DNA from: Vitellaria paradoxa
Taxonomy: Eukaryota > Streptophyta > Magnoliopsida > Ericales > Sapotaceae
Reading direction: 5' to 3'
Assembly (NCBI GenBank): GCA_019916065.1
Contig: CM034237.1
Location: 41,894,485-41,958,484 of the forward strand
Length of the DNA stretch: 64,000 nt
The position numbers and the translations under genes are program-made. Of the stretch, positions 11,811-24,781 are shown in pieces (within the stretch, counting starts at the first letter, position 1; every line of letters begins with the position of its first letter). Below the pieces are notes generated by a model that worked only from the letters and a program-made list of their open reading frames with translations, did not search any database and was not told the origin of the DNA.

Positions 11811-12248
11811 TGATACGATCTTTGTCACAAAAGAACGGACTATTCTTGCTCATGGTGCAAGACGACAAAGAATTTGCTTTAAAGAGCAAAATATCAGTAT
11901 ATTCATAATGATCATCAATTACAACTTTTACACACCTAAATACCTCTATCCTAAAAACTAGGACATCGTAGATAACTACATCCACTAGATAACTACCAAA
12001 CATTTACACAGCAACTTAAATAAGAAATACAATTAAACAAATAAAAGAAGTAGATATTAGTCAAGATTGGCTCCTCCATTACTCTCTCCCCTACTTCTTG
12101 ATCGATCCCTCTAATCCACTAAGACTGTCATGTCAATTTCTCCTTTGCTCTTACAGCATTACTGTCCTTTTCTTGAGTAACCTCCAAGCACGTGAGATAC
12201 TTTAGGTTGGGTCTTCGATCACGCTTGCCATGTCTAAGTAGGACTCCA
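11811..12248 (-). repeat. 5' LTR of the chromovirus
   Basis: This direct repeat of 6755-7198 begins TGATACGATCTT and ends GGACTCCA on the plus strand. It contains several small indels relative to the other LTR and about ten percent mismatch by eye. Confidence 0.85.
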
Positions 12249-15200
12249 TCAATCTGTTCTGGGTGTTCTTCAATTAAGTATGGTAGGGTTATGGTCCGTT
12301 CTTCGGGGAATAGGGCTTGCCCTGATGAATTGCCATGTTGAAAACATTAGGGTCTGTTTGGATCGCCCCTACGCAACATCAGTACCAGTTGGAATGTGGA
12401 GTCTTTGTCTCTTGTAGTTTTCAATTGATGTAGCTTTTGCACTTCCAAGGGGAAACAACATTCCCCCCACGTACCTACTTCTCCATTCAATAGAGATCGT
12501 CTCGAGTCTCAGTCTCCATAAAAACAACCTGCTGGGAGATTGAGTTCGATGTTACAAGTTGCAATAGCCATACCATTGCTGTGTCCTAAGGCTTGTGGTG
12601 TCAAAGCTCCTTGAAATATCATTTGGATGAGATTAATGATGAAATTCCCAATTTAACCAAATTAATGTTTGCCCACAATAATAATATATTAGAGGGGAAA
12701 TGTGGTCACTCAAGTTTGAATTCGGAATCAATAAAAAAGTTATTTTTTTATATTAATTTAACATATTCTTTTTATGACTAGTAAATGATTTGAAACACTT
12801 ATTAGTCCGCCACTTGGTGCATAGTTCTAGACACACATATATGTATATATATACATACATATATATATATATATATATGTTTGAGATGTTATAGATCTCA
12901 AAAATGGGGGCATTACAAGCTTGACGTGAGTGGAATTATAATCTTCACATGAAAATTTAGACCCGCCAGGGTCCTATTATTATTATTATTATTGTTATTT
13001 TCCATGCGTGAAACGGCATATGTATTTATTAATTACGCTGGGCCGTGGAATGGCCATAATGGGCCTCAAGCATTTATAGTTAGGTGGGCCTGACAAATAC
13101 ATTGAGCCCACAAGCATAGATAATGGAAAATAATTAAATAATATACAACCAAAATTCGGTCTTTGACGAGATTGTAAGAGCGGATCGTCAAGTACCCGAA
13201 GTTCATAACTTCCATTTAGTATCGGAGACTGGTTCATGTCATCCCGTTCGTTCACGTTTTGAAATTGTACATTTTCTAAAAAATATGATTTTTTTTTACC
13301 TAATTTTTTATTTAAAAACATAATTTCAAATTTTATTTTCTCGACTTTATTTCCTCGGTTAAAGTTTAAGGCTCCGGTTAGGCAATTTCTCAATTTCTGA
13401 CTATTTAATTTTTTTTTTATTTTTTTCTAAAATGATCAAATTTATTTCCTTATATTTTAAATATTTTTTGAGTTATAAAAAGAAAAAAATGTTAAACTAA
13501 CAAAAAGTTTAAAATCTAATTACTAAAAAGTTATTTTTTCCCTTTAAACTCTAAAAAATTAACTTTTTAATAAATACCTAATAGTAAGTTATAAATAAAT
13601 AAATAAATAAATTTTTTTACCACCCAAACTCAAGAAATTACTTTGCTAAATTTAAAAGCCACCATCATCAGCGGAACGAATAAAAAAATTGTATATCTCT
13701 TCGTCAAGTACAAAATTAACTTTTACTAATTTTTTTAATTTTCTTAACCTTTTCTAATTTTTATCAATTCTCTCTAATTTTTTTTAAATTTTATCAACTT
13801 TCACAAATTTTTACTAAACGCTTAACATTAACTAATGTGACACGTGTCAAAATTCTGTACAAAGTTAATAAAAATTTGACTTTATTTGGAGTAATTTTTT
13901 TTATTCATGGCACAAATTATGAGAAAATTTTTACCCATTGCATAAATTATAAGATTAATTTAATTCTTAAGTATTCTAACATGGGTTTACCAGGCGTAAA
14001 GTGTGAAATTAACTTCAATGGCCGAAGTGCTCCGTATCAATGGTTCTATCTAATAATGTCCTGTTTGGAGTAAAAAAAGTAAGATAAATTGAGATAAAAT
14101 ATAATTTAGTGTTAATTTTGACGTTTTTTTTTCCTGAAAAGACACAAACCGTAGGAACGATTTTTCAAATCTATTTTCACGAATTCAAAAAAATTCACAA
14201 AAAATAGCAACAATGATACTCGTTTGAAAACTTTCCACACGAATAATATGATTGTATAAAAAATTTACACATTTAATTAACCTACTTCCAAATTTTTTAT
14301 TTTTTAGTGAAATATTAAAATTTTTTGAAATTTATAATGATGGAAAAATTAGAAATAGAGGGATTGTTGGAGATTTATAGAGTTGGTTTATAATGCGAAA
14401 CGAGGCCAATATTGATTTAATTTGATTAAAATTAATATTTTAATTGACATTTATTAATTCAGTCAAAGTAAGAAGAAAAGGGAAAAAAAATAAAAAATAT
14501 TTTAGTAGACATGCAGATGTACGGTATATATATTTAATGGACATGAAGATGTAGGGTAAATAATTTTAATGGCTAGTTTCTTTTCTCTCGGAAAGGACCA
14601 ACTACTGTTGGACTGCTTCCAATTTGAGACTCGTACATATTGCATCAGCAACGTTGCTTTTGTAATAAGAGGCGGCGTGATTAGGATTTTTGGTTAGGCG
14701 CGCTTAAGAGGCTTTTGGAAGAACAAATTTTAGCCCCAAAAAAATTATCGATTTTTAATTATTTTTTTAAGTGTTTAATAAATTATCAATTTTTGTCATT
14801 TGTTTGATTCGTTACAGTAATTTTTTAATTTAAAAATTATTAAAATTTACTAAAAAATTTTACTAAATATTCAAAAATTATAAAAAGTTACTAAAAATTA
14901 CAACTAATAACTTTTAGTAAAAAATAGCAGAAATTGCTTAAAAATTGTGTCTCCAAACCTTTCCAAAAAAGTTTAAAAAAATAAAAAAATGAAAATAAAA
15001 GTTGAAAAAACAAATTATTAAGTTTAAAAAACATAATAGTTATATATAAGAGGATTTGCTTCGAAAAATTAAAAAAAATTAAAAAAATATATAGAGAGCC
15101 CGTGTGGAACACCCAAAAGTATAAAAAAATTTTAAAAAATTCTATAATTTTATACAAATTTTTTTTTATTTTGAGCTACGTAAATTTTTATAAATATTTA

Positions 15201-15400
15201 TAAATTTATAAATATCCATAAATTCCAAGAAATTTATACAAATTTTAATATTTCCACAAATCTCAATAATACTTTTACAAATTTTAAAAAATTTTTACAA
15301 AAAAATTAAAAAGTTTATATTTAAATTTATTCAAATAAAGTTTTTTTTTTACATTAAAAAATAATTTTAATTAAATTTTATCTTAATTTTTATAACTTCA
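12249..15400. other. Intergenic DNA, no gene recognised
   Basis: 12249-12600 is of more balanced composition but has no recognisable coding motif. The remainder is AT-rich, with a (TA)n tract near 12835-12880, a (TTA)n tract near 12977-12994 and long A/T runs at 13400-13800 and 14700-15370. The longest open frames (12995-13393 minus, 14891-15157 minus) are low-complexity and have no family match that I recognise. Confidence 0.5.
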
Positions 15401-16109
15401 AATTCCGCGGAGCATGGGGATGCACACACTGGATAAATCGCTGCATTCTTTAAATATGCTTGTTGTCACATGGATACAAATTGTACGTGCGTCTTTTCAG
15501 CTTGATTATTAACTCAGATCCTTTCCTTGCAAGTGTTGCATGAGTTCTCCAATGCATCTTCCGGGGCTGGTAACTTGCAACCTTGCTAGTCTCAGCTTTG
15601 GGGCATTCATGAAGTACGGTATTGAAAGCCCCATGAACCGTTGGGCCTGCTTTTGTTTGTTTGGAACAGCACATTGGAACTCTCTCTATCTATGCACGTG
15701 GACAGGTACAATCACTACATCAGATATGCATGTAAATTATACACATAAGTGAGAGAGAGAGAGAGAGAGAGGAGTTTTGATTTTAGGATCAGAGAAAGGA
15801 GGTGAAAAAACTCAGGGACAGACAATAATCCCTCACCCATGGTGAAGCTGTGTCTCTTCCCCAATCAATGAATGAAAATCTCAAACAAAATCAAAGACTG
15901 TCCTTCCTCACCCAGACCATTTACTCTCAGTCTCTCTCATCTGACACCCCCTTGTACAGTTACATAACTTCTTGACAACTATTGTGCAGTATAACTCCTC
16001 AAATTTCCAACACTACCCCCAACTTCTTGGCTTTTTCTTAACAGTGTCTCAGTGTCTTTCTGATTTGTGACTTTAGTACTAGTGTAGTATTCATTTCAGA
16101 CCTCTATAC

Positions 16110-16145
<36 letters not shown>

Positions 16146-16725
16146 TGAGAGACAGAGTGAGAGAGTGCAGTAGGCTCTCAGGCCCGGGCTTTCTACTACC
16201 ACCTTGTTTTATCCACCCCTTTGCTATGAGTTGTTAACGTCTGGCAGGGTCATGAAAAAGAGTGTGGAAAAATAAAAACCTTTATTTTCCATTTGTAGTA
16301 TTCGAAAGCCTCAAAAAGATCGTCACTTGTCAATTAAGCCTTTTTGATCTTTGTTTGCCTGCATCAGTATACTTACTGACTGCAAAGCTTTGTATGGCAG
16401 TCTAACTCATACCTTTATTAGCTATATTTGGTATCATAAATCTGTAAATTCACCCCCTGCTGGTTAGGATTCTTCACGGAAGTCAGTAAAAAAAGGAATC
16501 CTCCCCAATCACTCATGTCACGTCTCTCTCTCCTATGCAAAGTAAAACCTACTCTCCCCGCGGGTCGATCTAAGGTTGCGTTTGAAAAAAAAAAAAAAAA
16601 AAAAAAACTATCGGCTATTAGCATTTTGATTTTTCTTTTTAAATAATTAAATTTATCATCTTGTATTTTAATTTTTTTACCATTAAACAATAAAAATATT
16701 AAATTAACAAAAATTAAAAACTTAC
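15401..16725. other. Balanced-composition spacer with GA/TA microsatellites
   Basis: The stretch is less AT-rich than its surroundings and contains (GA)n at about 15752-15772 and a compound (TA)n(GA)n at about 16106-16147, followed by A(23) near 16587. Overlapping open frames on both strands at 15450-15752 are unrecognised. It could be the edge of an unrecognised transcription unit, but no splice-consistent coding sequence is visible. Confidence 0.4.
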
Positions 16726-17396
16726 TGTTCAGCAATAAAAGATCTCTGCCAGAACTGCTCTCTACGTCAACCTAAAATTCAAATACAACCCTACCGAGCA
16801 TAAAGAAAGCAGAGTTATAGTAGGAGAGGGGATCTTCGACCTGAACACCCTCCAATGGTAAAGTTAGTGCAGGCTTGAGAAGACTAAGGAATGATAAGTA
16901 AAGAGAGAGGTATTCATTTAATAATAGAAAGTGTACCTGGATTTTGGAACTAAGTGTTGTATTTATAGTAATATAAATAAATTAATAAACAAATAATACA
17001 ATTGAAATCATTATATATCTCGTGTGTATACATTAAAGTACACAATAATCCCCCTTCCTTAAATGTCTTTCATTCCACATTTAATACCTTCCATCCTACA
17101 TTTGATGCATATGAGCAAAGTGAGCGTCTGAGTAAACTGAATGTGCCTTTTAGGATGCTTAAACGTTACATCTGTCTGCCACTTGTAAAGAGGTGAATTA
17201 ACTAAGTTAACTTTTATGTAATAAATTCAATTCATTTATTACTATTATTTTATATTTATAGTTAGGATCACACCAATTTGGTTCCGAAGCTGGGTGGGAC
17301 CCATCTTCAGTCATTTTTTGATTACTTAACCCTGCTGAATACTTTTCCTTTATGCTCGGGAGGCGCCACATGTCCAGGGTTGTTTTCATACTAACA
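16726..17396 (-). repeat. 3' LTR of the Tat element
   Basis: This repeat aligns with 27038-27707 over about 670 bp, with TG...CA ends. On the minus strand it is preceded by the polypurine tract GAGTGGGGGCATAA (about 17397-17410). Confidence 0.85.
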
Positions 17397-17879
17397 TTAT
17401 GCCCCCACTCTGGTCGGGATAATTTATTACCCGAGTAGAGTAAAAATAAGTCTATTAATACTTGTCTCATTTTTGTTGAATCCATTCACATCTTTGTATG
17501 CGGCTCTACTTTAGACGTGCTTTTCTTTGATTGGCTGCTTTATCGGCCTATTTGTGTCGCGTGACAACCCTTTCGCCTCCCAGTGCATAAAAATGCCAAT
17601 CGTTGCCCCAAAACCCTAAATGCACTATCAACTATGACTTTAACTTCAATTGAAACGGTGCATTAAATAAAATTTTGCCGCCACTCGTTTCACCTTTGTT
17701 TTATTCAAAATTTTGATGTATTCATCTATATCTTGAACTCTCGCCATTGCTACTTTTTCTGCACTTCTCGGAACATTATAAGCATCCAGGTCATCTTCAA
17801 GCCTTCTCTTTACTTTGTGATTTCTTTCCTTTGCACAACTTCCTCTTTTCAGTGAGTCTTTAGAGCTTCTCTTTTCTTT

Positions 17880-20461
17880 CACTTTCCTATCTGATTTGGT
17901 TAAGAATTGGTAGGATTGCTGACAAACTCAAGTCTGATGAGAGAATTGCAACCTTCAAACAAAAATATAACATCCCAGATAGTGTAAATATTAGGTTAGC
18001 CAGTGAGGATGACCCAGAATTGGGGATATTCCCAATAGTAGCTATTACAGAAAGGGGCTTAAGATTTCTCGTTTCCTTTTTCCTTTGAATAATGTTCCAC
18101 ACAGTCAATCTGTCCCCTAGATTCATCTTTCACAACTTCTATAGAATAGTTAATGAGGTAAAAGAAATTAACCATAGGTACGGGTTTCATTTATCTAAAT
18201 AGGATCTATTATATTGCTATAACATCTAGAGAATTAGGAGGGACAAGAATAAATGGTACCTAAGGTCTCGACCTGATAAAGCCCTTGTGCATATGCTCCC
18301 GGATAACATCAAGGGGTTAGAAGATGACATTTGTGTTGTCTCTGGAGAATGGATGAACCGTCTCGATGAGGACCCTTTCCCTCCAATTATAGCGGTAGCA
18401 CAAGGTCCAGGTCGAGGAACCTTTGTGTTCTCTTTTTTACCTTATTTGAATTTATTGATTATCTTTTTTCTGATGCTTGTAATTTTTGAGTACAAACAAT
18501 TGAACCAGAAAGGCTTGGGCAAAGGGCAACCTCGCCGACCTTCCTCACATAGAAACAGTATTACAATTTTTAGGCGATTTCAACACCTTTCCTTTTGTGA
18601 GGTCGGCACCTATTTTATTCAACTATCAACATAACTACCATTTTTTCATTGCGCCTCCTTAGGGATTCGTCATTGGCTTAATTTCCTAGACTCTTCAACA
18701 ATGGTTCAACTGGACGCCCGAGCGAAAACTCGAGTTTTATTACACACATTTCTTGTCTTGGTGTCTGGCTCTAAACGTCGCACTTGCTGTTAAAGGCCCG
18801 ATTCTAGCCGATTAGCCAATTCTTGAAGCACTTCCCATCATGGATCCTCACATTAGGGAAATTCTTCAGGTTGAGGAAGAAAAAGAAGTCACATTCACTC
18901 TTATTGAGCTTGTCGAGCAAAAGATGGCCCCTAAAAGGGATGTGACGAAAGCCTCGAGGAAATGGTCAGGAAGAAAAAAGCTATGATTGCCAAGAAAAAT
19001 GCTTCTAAAGTTGAAGCTACCAAGGCCAAAAAAGACCAAAAATTCAAAGAAGAGCAAATGGAAGCTATGAGAAGGCTACTGGAGTATCAATTAAGGAGCC
19101 AGCTGAGGTTCCTCGAAAATCCTCCCGAGTAGAAGAGGAGGATACTAAGGCTAAGAAGAAGCTAAAGGTTAGTTAGCCTTTTGACTTGATCATTTTGGTG
19201 GATCCTCCCTCTGATACGTCCCTAACTTCTTCTCAAGCGCCCAAGGACATTCCCCAACCTCTTTCTCCATCCCCTAAACAACTAGGCTCTTTTCAAGTTA
19301 GAGAAAGTAAGTCGAAACCAGTTCCTTTGTGAACTATCACACTAGGATGCCGATCTGAAGATGCTCTAAATTTTATCCCCCAGATAAGAGTACCCCAATA
19401 TAGGAATCTAAGCGGCCAAGCATTCTCAATTTTAGACTCTACATTCATCTAGCCCCAGGATTTCCTTAGGGGGTCATTCCTCCTTATGACTGCAACAAAA
19501 CAAAAAAAAAATTCGAATTGAGGACATTTATGAAAATCTACTCAAAAATGTGATTGCAGTAAGTAACTTCTACTCTTTTCTTGTTATTTTTCATTCTTAT
19601 GATTCTTAGCACTGACTTACTTGGTTTTTTCTTTTTCTTTATCACATCTTCCCTTAATACCTTGGAGCTGGTCACTCGTAGCCACGTCGTTCATCAAAAA
19701 TTTGATGAAATGAAGGTTTGATACAAAAGGATGAGGTCTCAAATGGCCAAGCTTGAAGCAGAGCATGAGGAAAAAATCACTGAGTTGAAGGAGAATAAAA
19801 AGTAGTTAGAGGCCCAACTTGAAGCTGTACATTCTAAAATCTCTACAGCTGAGGAGAAGACGAAGGCCAGTGAATGAAAGTTTAGTGTCATAGAGAAACT
19901 TCTAGCCTCTAAAGATGAAGAATTGCTAGAAAAGATTCAAACACTCTTAGGCCGAGGTCGAGCTGAACTTGTCAAGGATTGAACAAGAGAAGCTGACAAA
20001 AGAACTTTAAAAGTCTTAATTGGAGCTTATCAGCTACAGAGAGGCCAATCTACAGTTAAGGGTTAAGGTGAAAAACAAAATCCAGCACCCTCCAACTCAA
20101 AGAACAAGAACTGAAAATAGTTCAGTTGAAGGCTACTCAAGAAATTGAGGTCAACTTCCAAGACTTCGTCCAGCAAGTAATTGATGTTCGAAACGAATAT
20201 TTTCTTGATTGCTAGGAAGTTGCCATGAAGAAACTTTCTGTTGAGCCGATATTAGATATTTATAAGGATGTGCCCTGGCCTTACCCAGATGAAAAGATTC
20301 CAAAGTTCAGCTTTGAAAGGTCCCTTCCTCTTCCAACTCCAACCGTCGACACACAAGGAATAGAGGGGCTTAAGGAAAGTAAGGTAAAGGTCCAAAGTAC
20401 CTTCAAAGTTGATCAAGTTCAAGGGGCCTCCACCTCAGGCCCAAAAGATCTTCCTCAGTGA
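17880..20461 (+). pseudogene. Antisense accessory ORF of Tat element (broken)
   Basis: Opposite in strand to gag-pol, this region reads on the plus strand as a discontinuous protein. It starts with LKSDERIATFKQKYNIPD, then IRLASEDDPELGIFPIV and a SPRFIFHNFYRIVNEV block near 18115-18160. Next comes LPDNIKGLEDDICVVSGEW near 18300. Long Lys/Glu/Ala-rich coiled-coil stretches follow (about 18860-19170 and 19730-20215), and it ends ...STSGPKDLPQ at 20461. The N-terminal blocks resemble the 'putative gypsy-type transposon' family found as antisense frames in plant Tat elements. Function is unknown for the family. At least five stops or shifts interrupt it, so only the outline survives. The two halves could instead be two separate frames. 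Confidence 0.65.
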
Positions 20462-21414
20462 AGATGTTTTTATGCTCCTGAAATTACTTTTGTATTTTTC
20501 CTTTTATCTTTTTTTTTTATTTTATCTATGTAACTTCTGGTTCCTCCAAGTTAGTGGAAACTTTGTTCGAAAACTTCTTTCCCTTTGAGTTATTGATATT
20601 GGATTTGTGAACTATGCTTGTTTTCATAAGAGTATTATCTGATAGTCTTCTTTATTTTCAAAGCACAATACTAAAGTAAAAATTATTAAGTAATTGATAT
20701 TGAATGCCCACCTCTAAATAGCTTGAACTCATCTCCAAGGTTACTTGAGCACACCACTTCTATAATGTGGCAACTTATGTGTGGTTAAACTTGTAAAATA
20801 TTAAATATGAAACTAGCCTACAACCCTCCCTTACACTTGAGTAGTATGATAACTTAATCAAGCTCATGAACTTAAAACATTATAAATTGAGATTGAACAG
20901 CTTGTTGCACATTGCTAAGCACATTTTTAGTGGTCAAGGGCCCTGCCAAGTTAATGAACTTCGTCTAATATCAGTTTCCCATTCAATTCCATCATGTGAG
21001 GCAATTGAGGCATTAATTCTTTGCATCCCAGGACCATGTAAAAAGCAATAATCACTTATGTGTGAATCTTAGTTTTGTAAATAGATCAAACTTACAAGTC
21101 CACATTAAGGTAAAATCAGTGGATTCATTCCTCTTCTGTGTCAGCTATTGGGAATACTCGACAGAATTTGCCATTTTTGTGTGAACCACAGGGAACCTCA
21201 ATGGAACTGTTCTTTCTCAAGTCTACTACTGTGAGCCCTAGTGGGACTATTCTTTCTCAAGTCAACCACTGGGAGCCCCAGTAGGACTACTTTTTTCGAT
21301 TGTCATATCTGGGAGCCCGAGATAAATGTTCCTTTAATTTTGTGCATGTCTTTGAAGTTAGAGTAGAATCCATTTTTATTCCTACTTTATCAATAGACGA
21401 AGATAAACCGCATA
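20462..21414. other. Tat spacer between antisense ORF and integrase
   Basis: No conserved coding block is seen. At 21193-21290 a unit of about 48 bp containing CTATTCTTTCTCAAGTC is duplicated in tandem. This non-coding spacer is part of the long 3' region of the element. Confidence 0.5.
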
Positions 21415-22560
21415 TTACATACAATAGAATTTTAAATGGACCCCATTCCAAGGCCTATTTATCGGTTTGCCCTCCATGTTTGCTAGGCGATATACGCCGT
21501 TATCGAGCAACTCAATGACTTGAAATAGTCCTTCCCAATTTGCGCCAAGCTTATTCTCTATTGGATCTCTTCTTGCCCCTATTATCTTTCTGAGGACGAA
21601 GTCTCCTATTATGAACACCCGTGGCTTCACATGCTTGTTAAATTTCTTCTTTATTTCCTGTTGACAAGATGCCAACCTGATTGCAGCCAATTCTCTCTTT
21701 TTCTTCAAGTAAATCCAAACTAATTCTCATGGCCTTATTATTTTCACCTTAGTCAAAAGCCGTGGTATGAATAGTTGGCATGTCGACCTCTAATGGGATA
21801 ACTACTTCCATATCATACGCAAGAAAAAAAGGTGATTTACCAAAATGGATCTTCTCAATGTGGTCCTGTACGTCCAAGGTACTATTGAAGTTCCTCAACC
21901 CACCTGCCCTTTGCTAATTTCAAATTCTTCTTAATGCTATTAAGGATAACTTTGTTAGAAGTCTCAGCTTGACCATTACTTTGGGGATAAGCAAGTGTAG
22001 AGTAAATAATTTTAATCTCATACCTATAATAATATTCTCTAAATGGGGTACTATCAAATTGTGTCCCATTATCAGAGATTAACGTCCTAGGGATGCCACA
22101 CCTCATGATAATGCTTTTCTATGCAAATCCAATTGTATTGGCATCTTTGATGTGAGCTAAAGGCTCTACTTCCACCAACTTTCTAAAATAATCTGTGTCG
22201 ACCCCCAGTCACTTCCTGTTTCCAGGAGCAGTTGGTAATGGCCCCACTATATCAAGCCCTTACTAAGTAAATGGCCATGGACTGGTGAGTGGATTGAGCT
22301 CCCAAACGAGTTAATGAGGGATTGAAACAAATTTCTAGCACTTCTTACATTTATGAACATAGGCTTAAACATCTCTTCCACCTTGGGCCACCAATATCTT
22401 TGGGTAGTTGCCCTATGTGCTAAGGATTTGCCCCCAATATGTGCCCCACAAACCCTTTCATGTAGCCTGTAAAGAAAGTTTTGCACCTTGTCTAGATGAA
22501 CATAAAGGAAGTAACGGCCTGTGAAGGACTTTTTGTACAGTTTGTGGTCGGGAGACAGCC
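21415..22560 (-). pseudogene. Tat integrase remnant
   Basis: Minus-strand fragments give the HHCC-domain region (HERVCGAHIGGKSLAHRATT...YWWP, about 22300-22470), the catalytic core (MRCGIPRTLISDNGTQFDS and YPQSNGQAETSNK, 21882-22106) and the C-terminal domain (GDFVLRKI...ANWEGLFQVIE...GVYRL, 21415-21708). The second catalytic Asp (in SDNGTQF) and the Glu of QAE are visible. The pieces are in separate frames and the two zinc cysteines are not clearly kept (CDKCQ-like region reads RSARN), so it is inactive. Confidence 0.85.
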
Positions 22561-22744
22561 AAAACCTTACAGCATTTATTCTCAGCTTCCTTGCTTAAGC
22601 TTTGTCCTTTGGGAGAGTCCCATCCTTTAGATAAGCAATAATCGGGCATCCAGGATGGACCCAACTTTATGTAAGCTATAATTTCACCGTTTCATGCACT
22701 CAGCCTTTTTAACACCTCAAGGAAAACGGAGTTAGTCATCTTTG

Positions 22745-23340
22745 TCATCGGTACCGCAGCTTATGTTACCAAAGCTTTTGCATGTGAATTGTGGTCTCTT
22801 CCTATTAACTTGATTCCGATTACATTAAAGTCCTCCAATTTTTTCTTTGACAACTCAAGGTACTTGACTATTCTTTCATTCTTTGTCGCGTATTCTCCTT
22901 TTAACTAGTTGACCACCAATTGAGAATCAATCTTGACAAGTATATTGCGAGTAAACAAACGTCGAGCATTGTCTTATTCAGCCAGCAACGCCACATACTC
23001 AACCTCATTGTTCGTCGCTTCAAAATCTAGTTTTATGGCACATTCGATGATTACCACTTCAGAGGTTATCAAAACTACTCCCCAGCGCTCTTTTTGGATG
23101 ATGAGCCATCTATCGCAATTTGCCACGCTGGTATAGCCACTTCAAGTTTTAACTTTAACTCTAACTGCTAGACCTCAAGTGCCTGCTCGGGGACTAAGGG
23201 AGTAAATTCAGCTACAAAATTGGTTAAGACTTACATTTTTACTGCTATTCTTAGTACAAATATTATATCAAAAATTTCTAAATACACTATCCATTTGGCC
23301 AACCTGCTAGTAATGTCGGCCTTCTTTAGCAATTGGCTAG
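22745..23340 (-). pseudogene. Tat RNase H remnant
   Basis: On the minus strand near 22970-23030 the sequence reads DFEATNNEVEYVALLAE followed by a stop. This is the RNase H block (F-x-A-T-N-N-E-A-E-Y-x-A-L) placed between reverse transcriptase and integrase in Tat elements. Adjacent sequence is consistent with the rest of the domain but interrupted by stops. Confidence 0.7.
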
Positions 23341-23699
23341 TCATTCACCACTGAAATGGTATGGTCGTGGAAATAGTAAGCCAACTTTTTGGACGTCATC
23401 ACCAGCGCCAATGTGAACTTTTCTAGAGAAATGTACCTCATCTTTGCTCCTGTAGAGTTTTAATTACAAAGTAAATGGGCTTCTTCTTTCCATCTTCTTA
23501 TCTGAGTAAAATGGCACTCACTACATGATCTGATACTTTAAGATACAATTACAGGACATCCTCTAATTGGGGGGTTTTCAGAATTGGTGCAATGGTCAAA
23601 TAATCTTTCAACCGCTCCAGTGCTTGGTCTATTTCCTCATCCCAGATCATCTTATTTACCCTATTTAGAAGTTTGAAAAATGGTCGACACTTATCTGAT

Positions 23700-24760
23700 G
23701 GTTGGTTAATGAACTTGTTTAGTGCTACAACCGTCCCTATAAGCTTTTACACTTCTTTCTTTGTGCAAGGGAGGACGACGGCTTGAATAACATAGATTTA
23801 GTCGAGGTCTACGTCTATTCCTCTCCTGGTGACCAAGTAACCTAGAAACTTTCCTGAACTAATTCCAATGTACACTTGTCAGAGTTGAGCTTCAACCCAT
23901 ACTCATCAAGAATGTCAAATACGTGCCGCAAATATTGAATACAAGTTTAAAACTCCTTGATTTTTTACCATCACATCATTGATATAGACCTCCATAGTCT
24001 TGCCGAGGTTGTCCTTGAACATTTTTGTAACCAAACACTAGTAGGTGGCACCAACATTCTTTAACCCAAATGACATGACCTTACTGCAGTATATCCCCCT
24101 TGGAGTGATAAAAGTGATCTTTTTTTCATCGGATTTGTACACGGGAATTTGATGGTATCCTCTATATGCATCTAAAAATAACATCCTAGTGCTCCCTACC
24201 ATTAAGTCCACGAGCTGGTCGATTTTCGGGAGTGAGAATTGATCTTTTGGACATGCTTTATTCAGATATGTGTAATCATGACAATTCTTTCGCTTCCCAT
24301 TCTTCTTTATCACAACTACAATATTTGCCAACCACACGAGATATGATACCTCCCTAATAGCCTCTGCTTCTAATAGTCTGCCGACCTCGTCTATGACAGC
24401 CTCGACATGTTGCAGGGCAAACCTTCTTACTTTCTGGATCATAGGTTTAACTCCTAGATTGACATTCAACTTATGACTCATAACTTCAAGGAAAATACCC
24501 AACATCTCTTAGGGTGTCCAAGCAAATGTCCCAATATTCTTTAAAAGCATCTCTGTCAATTGTAATTTTTCCTCGATCCCTGGATTTGCCCCAAGCAGGA
24601 AAAACTTATCATTCTCTGCTGGACCAACTTGAACCTTTTCCAATCCTTCAATAGCCTTCTGCTCTGGGTCTCCTCCAACATTATCTATTTTTGAAGTATC
24701 CTCAGGCATCTCCATAAGTTGTACCTAATCGGGCAGGGTCTTGGACTTCAAGGCAACAGT
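23700..24760 (-). pseudogene. Tat reverse transcriptase remnant
   Basis: The 155-residue open fragment at 24038-24505 (minus) contains the RT blocks LANIVVVIKKNGKRKNCHDY, LNKACPKDQFSLPKIDQL, LFLDAYRGYHQIPVY and ITPRGIYCSKVMSFGLKN, ending GATY before a stop. Further on, in a shifted frame (about 23972-23989), the catalytic YVDD motif appears as VYIND, so the first catalytic Asp of the pair reads Asn. A preceding fragment at 24509-24715 covers the linker from protease, including LLKNIGTFAWTP. The domain is clearly identified and clearly non-functional. Confidence 0.88.
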
Positions 24761-24781
24761 GAAACACCTTCTCGAAATATC

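Larger units (their letters stand above)
6755..12248 (-). mobile_element. Degenerate Ty3/gypsy chromovirus retrotransposon
   Basis: This minus-strand element of about 5.5 kb has two aligned direct repeats (6755-7198 and 11811-12248) that act as LTRs. Next to the right-hand LTR, on the minus strand, is TGGTATCAAAGTGAG, matching the initiator-methionine tRNA primer site; beside the left-hand LTR is a G-rich polypurine tract. Between them, in minus-strand order, lie Gag with zinc knuckle, protease, reverse transcriptase, RNase H, integrase and a chromodomain. That order with a C-terminal chromodomain defines plant chromoviruses. Every domain is broken by stops or shifts. By eye the LTRs differ at roughly one site in ten, so the copy is old. 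No convincing 5-bp target duplication was found (TTATG versus TCAAT). Confidence 0.9.

Noticed and set aside
15450..15752. Overlapping 70-residue open frames as a gene
   Set aside because: Open on both strands without recognisable domains or splice-consistent extension.
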